A stretch of DNA of 64,000 nt from Streptomyces nojiriensis (GTDB lineage: Bacteria; Actinomycetota; Actinomycetes; Streptomycetales; Streptomycetaceae). Position 1 is the stretch's first letter, and every line of letters begins with the position of its first letter. The notes beneath the pieces were generated by a model. The model worked only from the letters and a program-made list of their open reading frames with translations. It made no database searches and was not told the origin of the DNA. The DNA is taken from contig NZ_CP071139.1 of assembly GCF_017639205.1 (NCBI RefSeq), positions 6,881,501 to 6,945,500 on the forward strand. Direction: 5' to 3'. Positions 59,083 through 64,000 of the stretch are shown in pieces. The position numbers and the translations under genes were made by a program.

Positions 59083-60495
59083 CTACTGCTGGTGCAGGCC
59101 GCGGCCCGCCAGGCTGAGGAAGGCCTCACCGACCGCCTCCGACAGCGTCGGGTGGGCGTGGACGTGCCGTGCCACATCGCCCGGTTCCGCGTCCCAGCCC
59201 ACGATCAGCTGGCTCTCCGCGATCATCTCCGACACGTGCGGCCCCACCAGGTGTACGCCCAGCACCCGCCCGTCCCGCTCCGCCACCACCTTCACCGTGC
59301 CGCCCTGCCCGTGCACCATGCCCTTGGCCACGGCGGTCAGCGGCATCGTGTTCACCACCACGTCGTACGCCGCCTCGCGCGCCTGTGCCTCCGTCAGCCC
59401 GACCGCGGCGGTCTGCGGGGCCGAGTAGGTCACCCGCGGCACCGCCGCGTAGTCCACCGGCGCGCTCGCCACCCCGGCCAGGGTCTCCGCGACCAGCAGG
59501 CCCTCCGCGAAGGAGGCGTGCGCCAGCCCGAGCGAGGGCGGCGGCAGCAGGTCGCCCACCACGTGGATCCCCGGGACGGCGGTCTCCAGCCGGGACCAGT
59601 CGGCCGGGGCCACGAACCCCCGTCCGTCGGTCGCCAGTCCGGCCGCCGCGAGGTCCAGCCCGTCGGTCACCGGGACCCGCCCGACCGCCACCAGCAGGCG
59701 CTGCGCCCCGATCTCCCGCAGCTCCCCCCGCGCGGTGCGCACGGTGGCCCGGACCCCGCCGGAGGCGAGCCGCTCGGCCCCCTCCAGCCGGGCCCCGGTC
59801 TGCACGTCGATCCCGCGCTTCTTCAGGCCCCGCGCCAGATGCCGGGACACGTCCGCGTCCTCCAGCGGGACCAGCCGGTCCGCGGCCTCGACCAGGGTCA
59901 CCTCGGCGCCCATGGAACGGTGGAAGGACGCGTACTCCACCCCGATCGCCCCGCCGCCCAGCACCAGCACCGAAGCCGGCAGGCCGGGTGCGAACAGCGC
60001 GTCGTCACTGGTCACCACCGTGTGGCCGTCGGGCTCGAGGCCCGGCAGGATGCGCGGCCGGGACCCGGTGGCCAGCACGATGCCCCGGGCGGCGGTGAAC
60101 TCCCGCCCGTCCCCGGTCCGTACGGACCGCGGTCCGGTCAACCGGGCGCCGCTGCGCACCACCCGCACCCCCGCGTGTTCCAAGTGCCCTTCCACGCCCT
60201 TGTGGTTGCGGGAGACGATGTCGTCGCGGGTGGCGGTCAGGGCCGACCAGTCGACCGACTCCACGCTCGCCCGGACCCCCCAGCGCTCGCGCGCCTCGGC
60301 TATGCCGTCGACGAGTTCCGCCGCGTGCAGCATGGCCTTGCTGGGGATGCAGCCCCGGTGCAGGCATGTCCCGCCGACCTTGTCGCGTTCCGCGAGCAGG
60401 ACGCTCAGGCCCAGGGCCGAGGCGCGCAGGGCGGTGCTGTAGCCGCCCGTGCCGCCGCCGATCACGATCACATCCACTGTGCTGTCGTCGCTCAT
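59083..60495 (-). CDS. lpdA: dihydrolipoyl dehydrogenase
   Basis: A 470-residue flavoprotein that reoxidises dihydrolipoamide in 2-oxo acid dehydrogenase complexes. The FAD site is VIVIGGGTGGYSTALRA, the redox disulfide is GGTCLHRGCIPSK, the NAD site is VLVLGGGAIGVEYASF, FAD contact VVGDLL and the C-terminal His-Glu pair is HAHPTLSEAVGE. The ATG at 60495 follows GAGGA. It is divergent from a LysR gene, with a palindrome between them, so it is probably controlled by that regulator. Confidence 0.93.
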   Translation of the reverse strand: MSDDSTVDVIVIGGGTGGYSTALRASALGLSVLLAERDKVGGTCLHRGCIPSKAMLHAAELVDGIAEARERWGVRASVESVDWSALTATRDDIVSRNHKGVEGHLEHAGVRVVRSGARLTGPRSVRTGDGREFTAARGIVLATGSRPRILPGLEPDGHTVVTSDDALFAPGLPASVLVLGGGAIGVEYASFHRSMGAEVTLVEAADRLVPLEDADVSRHLARGLKKRGIDVQTGARLEGAERLASGGVRATVRTARGELREIGAQRLLVAVGRVPVTDGLDLAAAGLATDGRGFVAPADWSRLETAVPGIHVVGDLLPPPSLGLAHASFAEGLLVAETLAGVASAPVDYAAVPRVTYSAPQTAAVGLTEAQAREAAYDVVVNTMPLTAVAKGMVHGQGGTVKVVAERDGRVLGVHLVGPHVSEMIAESQLIVGWDAEPGDVARHVHAHPTLSEAVGEAFLSLAGRGLHQQ

Positions 60496-60535
60496 GTCCT
60501 CAGCATCCGCGGCCCGTTGGGTCAAGTCCAAGGAA

Positions 60536-60554
60536 ATGATCTTCTGAAGGTCAT
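60536..60554. promoter_or_regulatory. LysR-type operator candidate between lpdA and lysR
   Basis: ATGATCTTCTGAAGGTCAT is a 19-base imperfect palindrome (eight of nine pairs match about a central T). It lies 41 bases upstream of lpdA and 25 bases upstream of the LysR ATG at 60579, a standard arrangement for a shared LysR site. Confidence 0.55.
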
Positions 60555-60578
60555 GCAGGATCTTTATGCTTCGAGGTC

Positions 60579-61490
60579 ATGAGCCTGCGCCAGATGGAGT
60601 ACTTCCTGGCCGTCGTGGAGGAGTCCTCCTTCACCCGCGCCGCGGACGGTCTGCACGTCACGCAGCCCGCCCTGTCCCACCAGGTCAAGGCCCTGGAGCG
60701 GGCCGTGGGCGGCGCGCTGCTGGAGCGGATGCCCCGCGGGGTCCGGCTCACCCCCATGGGCCGCGCCTTCCTCCCGCACGCGCAGCTCGCCGTCCGCAGC
60801 GCCCGTCAGGCCGAGCGGGCCGCCCGCGCCGCCGCCGGGGTGGCCGGCGGCGAACTGCACATCGCCACCGTGCACGCCCTGGCCGTCGGCCTGCTCCCGG
60901 CCGTCGCCGCCCGCTGGCGGTCCCTGCATCCGGGGGTGTCCCTGGTGCTGCGGGAGTACGGCAGCACCGAGGCCCTGGAGGAGCAGCTGGAACGGGGCGT
61001 CGCCGACCTCGCGGTGGGCCCGGAGCCCGCGGGCTGGCCGGGACCGCTGCTGCGGATCGGCCGTGAGGAGCTGGTCATCGTCGTCCCCTTCGACGATCCG
61101 CTGGCCGGCCGCCCGGCCGTGACCCTCGCCGAACTCGCCCACCGCGACTGGATCCGCTGCGCGATGGAACCGCTGGTCGACGGTGTCCTCGTCCTCGACC
61201 GGGCGTGCGGGGCGCTCGGTTTCACCCCGCACACGGTGCTGCGTACGGAGCACACCTCGACGGCGGTACGGATGGCGGCCGCCGGGGTGGGGGTCGTCAT
61301 GGCCCCGGCCCACATGGTCCGCGGCGCCGTCGGCGAGGACTGCGTCCTGCTCTCCCTCGACCCCCCGTGGCACCGGCCCCTGGCGGTCTTCTCCCGGGTC
61401 CCGCTGACCGGTGCCGCGGCCGCGTTCACGGAGCTGATCGGCGACGGGGCCGTACCGGATCCGGGCTGCCCCGGCGGTCCGCCGCACTGA
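60579..61490 (+). CDS. LysR-family transcription regulator
   Basis: A 303-residue LysR protein. The DNA-binding domain is LRQMEYFLAVVEESSFTRAA with VTQPALSHQVKALERAVG; the periplasmic-binding-like effector domain follows. It faces lpdA, with the candidate operator at 60536-60554 between the starts. Probable autoregulation and control of lpdA. The effector is unknown. Its end is 27 bases before the convergent treY stop. Confidence 0.9.
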   Translation: MSLRQMEYFLAVVEESSFTRAADGLHVTQPALSHQVKALERAVGGALLERMPRGVRLTPMGRAFLPHAQLAVRSARQAERAARAAAGVAGGELHIATVHALAVGLLPAVAARWRSLHPGVSLVLREYGSTEALEEQLERGVADLAVGPEPAGWPGPLLRIGREELVIVVPFDDPLAGRPAVTLAELAHRDWIRCAMEPLVDGVLVLDRACGALGFTPHTVLRTEHTSTAVRMAAAGVGVVMAPAHMVRGAVGEDCVLLSLDPPWHRPLAVFSRVPLTGAAAAFTELIGDGAVPDPGCPGGPPH

Positions 61491-61517
61491 GCGGTGGACG
61501 GCCCGGCCCGCGCCGGA

Positions 61518-63788
61518 TCACCGGCGCAGCCAGACACCCACCGGGTGGCCGTCCAGCAGCGCGGCCACCTCGGCCGGACCGCTGTGCGACGCCGTGGAGT
61601 CCGCGCCCGGGGAGAAGGGGGCGAGGCGGGTCCAGGTGCCCGGAGGCAGGTGCAGGCGGGTGTCCCGCCAGCCGCCCGACGCGGCCAGCCGGTGGGAGAG
61701 CCGGGTGGCCGCCACCAGCAGCCCGGGGGCCCGGGTGAAGGCCAGCAGATGGCCGGCGGCCGGGCCCCGCGCCAGGACCGGCGCGTAGCCCCGGAAGAGC
61801 TCCGGCCGGTCCCGGCGCAGCCGCAGCAGGGTGGCCGTGAGCCCCAGCTTCTCCTCGGCCGGGTCCCCGGGGGCGGCCCCCGTGTCCAGCCGGGCCAGTG
61901 CCCGCCGGGGGAAGCGGGCCGGACGCCGGTTGTCGGGGTCCACCAGGGCCCGGTACTCCGTCTCCGCGCCCTGGTAGACCTCCGGGACCCCCGGCATCGC
62001 CAGGTGCAGCAGGGTCATGCCGAGGAGGTTGGCCCGGGCCGCCCCGGCCAGCTCCGCCGGGAGGTCGAGCGGGGTCCGGACGTACCCGGCCACGCCCGCC
62101 TCGTACTCCTCGTCCGGCTCGGTCCAGCTGGTGTGCAGGCCGGCCTCGCGGACCGCCTTGAGCAGGGCGCCGGCCAGTCGCGGCCCGGCCTCGGGGACCC
62201 GGCCGAGCCCCAGCGCGGTCTGCCGGGCCACCCAGGCCAGCTGGGGGTCGGGCCCCTCGGGGCGCCCCATCAGCTCCGGCGCCTGGGACAGCGCCGCGAT
62301 CCGGGCCCGGACGTCCGCGCTGCGCTTGGTGTCGTGCGTGGACAGGACCGTTCCGGCCGCGGGCCACTCCCGGGCCAGCGCGGCGCAGTACGCGTGGAAC
62401 TCGGCCGCCGACACGGCCGGGCGCCCCGGCTCCCCGCCGACCTCGGTGGCCGACAGCAGCGGCGCGTACCGGTAGAAGGCCCGGTCCTCCAGGGACTTGG
62501 CGCGCAGGGCCGCCGAGGTCTGGGCGAAGCGTGCGGCGAAGGCCGGATCCCCCAGCAGCAGCTCCCGTACGGCGGCCACCGCGCCCGGACCCGCCACCGC
62601 GGCCGCCTGCTCCAGGGCCCGCGGCGGCAGGTCCGGCTCGCCGGGATAGGGCCGGTAGACGGGAAAGGCGATCAGCAACTCCCGTACCGCTGCGGCGAGG
62701 TCCGGGCCGGCCTGGCGCTCCAGCGCCCCCAGTTCGGCGGCCAGGTCGCCGGTGAGCACCTCCCGGGCGGACGCGCGGGCCGCCTCCGGCCAGTGGGGCA
62801 GCCCGGTGGCCTCCCCGTACCGGGCCGCCAGCTCCGCGGCGCCCTCGGGGTCGGTGAACACCCCGTCCACCCGGTGGAGCGCGTCGTAGCCGGTGGTCCC
62901 CGCCACCGGCCACGCGGACGGCAGCCGCTCCTCGCGGGCCAGGATCTTCTCGACCACCACCCAGCAGCCGTCGCCCGCGGCCGCCCGCAGCCGCCGCAGG
63001 TACTCCTCGGGGTCCGCCAGCCCGTCCACGTGGTCGATCCGCAGCCCGTCCGCGACCCCGTCCCGGACCAGCTCCAGCACCTTCGCGTGGGTGGCCGCGA
63101 ACACCTCGGGGTCCTCCACCCGGACCCCGATCAGCTCCGAAATGGTGAAGAAGCGCCGGTAGTTGAGGGAGGTGCGGGCTTCGCGCCACCAGGCCGGCCG
63201 GTACCACTGCGCGGCGAGCAGCTCGGGCAGCGCGAGCCCCGAGGTCCCCTCCCGCAGCGGGAACTGCTGCTCCCCGTAGCGCAGCACCCCGCCGTCGGCC
63301 CGCAGCTCGCAGGACTCCACCGGCCCGGCCAGGACCGGCAGCAGCACCTGGCCGCCGCCCGCCTCCCAGTCGATGTCGAACCAGCGGGCGTACGGTGAGC
63401 CGGGGCCGTCCCGCAGCACCTCCCACAGGGGCCGGTTCAGCCGCAGCGGGGTCGGTACCGCCATGTGGTTGGGCACGATGTCGAGGACCAGTCCGAGCCC
63501 GTGCGCCCGTGCCGCCCCGGCCAGGGACCGCAGGCCGGGTTCGCCGCCGAGCTCGGCCCGCACGCGGGAGTGGTCGGTGACGTCGTAGCCGTGCGTCGAG
63601 CCGGGCACCGCCTCCAGGACCGGGGAGAGGTGCAGGTGCGACACGCCGAGCGAGGCGATGTGCGGTACGGCTTCCTCGGCCGCCGCGAAGGGGAACTCCG
63701 GGCGCAGCTGGAGGCGGTAGGTCGACGTCGGAGTGACTGGTGTCGGAACGTCAGATTCCGATTCGGGGGTCGCGTGCGGCTGGCTCAT
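61518..63788 (-). CDS. treY: malto-oligosyltrehalose synthase
   Basis: A 756-residue GH13 enzyme that turns the reducing end of maltodextrin into a trehalosyl end. TSTYRLQLRPEFPFAAAEEA at the N-terminus is the TreY hallmark; the barrel has LVLDIVPNHMAV, GLRIDHVDGLADP (nucleophile Asp), WVVVEKILAREERLP (acid/base Glu) and LSTHDTKRSADVRAR (third Asp). The C-terminal half includes MPGVPEVYQGAETEY. The ATG at 63788 is favoured because MSQPHATPESES precedes the conserved part; a longer reading from 63833 is less likely. Partner of treZ. Confidence 0.95.
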   Translation of the reverse strand: MSQPHATPESESDVPTPVTPTSTYRLQLRPEFPFAAAEEAVPHIASLGVSHLHLSPVLEAVPGSTHGYDVTDHSRVRAELGGEPGLRSLAGAARAHGLGLVLDIVPNHMAVPTPLRLNRPLWEVLRDGPGSPYARWFDIDWEAGGGQVLLPVLAGPVESCELRADGGVLRYGEQQFPLREGTSGLALPELLAAQWYRPAWWREARTSLNYRRFFTISELIGVRVEDPEVFAATHAKVLELVRDGVADGLRIDHVDGLADPEEYLRRLRAAAGDGCWVVVEKILAREERLPSAWPVAGTTGYDALHRVDGVFTDPEGAAELAARYGEATGLPHWPEAARASAREVLTGDLAAELGALERQAGPDLAAAVRELLIAFPVYRPYPGEPDLPPRALEQAAAVAGPGAVAAVRELLLGDPAFAARFAQTSAALRAKSLEDRAFYRYAPLLSATEVGGEPGRPAVSAAEFHAYCAALAREWPAAGTVLSTHDTKRSADVRARIAALSQAPELMGRPEGPDPQLAWVARQTALGLGRVPEAGPRLAGALLKAVREAGLHTSWTEPDEEYEAGVAGYVRTPLDLPAELAGAARANLLGMTLLHLAMPGVPEVYQGAETEYRALVDPDNRRPARFPRRALARLDTGAAPGDPAEEKLGLTATLLRLRRDRPELFRGYAPVLARGPAAGHLLAFTRAPGLLVAATRLSHRLAASGGWRDTRLHLPPGTWTRLAPFSPGADSTASHSGPAEVAALLDGHPVGVWLRR

Positions 63789-63870
63789 GAGAACGTACGT
63801 ACCCAACCTGCCGGATTCCGTGCCATGACCCAATGCATCCGAGTGACTGCGCCGGGTTAGTGTCGATCAA

Positions 63871-64000
63871 GTGGTTGGAACCGTCAGCACCTATCGAAAA
63901 GTCATCGCCCTGACCGGGCCCCTACTTCCGCTCGTCTCTTTCCTCGCCCGACTGCCCGTCGCGATGTCCCAGTTCGGGAGCTTCCTGCTGGTCGCCCAGA
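63871..64000 (+). CDS. MFS transporter, N-terminal fragment
   Basis: The first 43 codons of a gene running off the right edge, from GTG 63871. They read VVGTVSTYRKVIALTGPLLPL followed by SFLARLPVAMSQFGSFLLVAQ, which is a first membrane helix of a major facilitator protein. Divergent from treY. Function beyond transport cannot be stated. Confidence 0.6.
   Translation, partial: MVGTVSTYRKVIALTGPLLPLVSFLARLPVAMSQFGSFLLVAQ

Overview
The window is chromosomal DNA from a Streptomyces or very close relative. The base composition is extremely GC-rich with strong third-position G/C bias, many starts are GTG, and neighbouring genes repeatedly overlap by ATGA, GTGA or TGATG. The gene content is also typical: a conservon, the coproporphyrin-type haem genes hemE, hemG and hemQ, DUF3000, DUF4349, and many Tat, Sec and lipoprotein signals. 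The order from the thiolase through hemE and hemQ to the DUF692 gene resembles, from memory, the SCO602x-SCO604x part of the S. coelicolor core; no comparison was run.

Layout. 1-7.0 kb: fadB/fadA-type beta-oxidation genes, a hydrolase, an RNase D-like protein, a LuxR-type response regulator, DUF3000 and hemE. 7.05-7.21 kb: a 161-bp non-coding element with perfect 20-bp inverted ends; a second copy lies at 20.26-20.42 kb. 7.3-12.1 kb: a CoA-disulfide-reductase-like flavoprotein, a DUF4349 lipoprotein, hemG and hemQ. 12.2-17.3 kb: a secreted TAP-type peptidase, then a translationally coupled pair made of a DUF692 iron enzyme and a membrane protein ending in a Cys/Gly/Ser tail, then a PTH2-type hydrolase. 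17.4-19.5 kb: an AIM24 protein coupled to a small ABC exporter. 19.7-27.2 kb: mostly secreted or membrane products (small secreted protein, beta-propeller-like protein, MFS carrier, discoidin-phosphatase, NodB deacetylase lipoprotein, PhoX). 27.5-30.0 kb: a P450 and amidohydrolase pair. 30.1-35.5 kb: OsmC, ZapE, a RibD_C reductase, MurC and MsrB. 35.8 kb: an aberrant tRNA-like gene. 37.5-41.3 kb: a complete conservon (sensor kinase, roadblock, DUF742, GTPase). 41.3-46.8 kb: a five-gene overlapping operon (ketosynthase III, glycosyltransferase, AMP ligase, P450, NAD-dependent reductase), read here as a lipid or beta-lactone-like biosynthetic cluster. 47-53.6 kb: phospholipase C, a hydrolase, tRNA-His, an unusual amidotransferase-like protein, and a LysR gene coupled to an M24 peptidase. 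53.6-64 kb: treZ and treY flanking FHA, GNAT, 2OG-oxygenase, M14, lpd and LysR genes, then the start of an MFS gene.

How the genes work together. hemE, hemG and hemQ supply three steps of the coproporphyrin branch of haem synthesis. TreY and TreZ would convert maltodextrins to trehalose. The four conservon genes form a predicted membrane-associated signalling unit. The DUF692 pair is the best candidate for an undescribed system: enzymes of this superfamily oxidise cysteines in peptides, and here the neighbouring, co-translated product is a membrane protein whose last 71 residues contain nine cysteines among Gly and Ser. The five-gene cluster at 41.3-46.8 kb resembles the OleA/OleC/OleD logic of beta-lactone and olefin synthesis, with a P450 and a glycosyltransferase added and no OleB-type hydrolase. 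All functional assignments come from reading motifs; no search was run.
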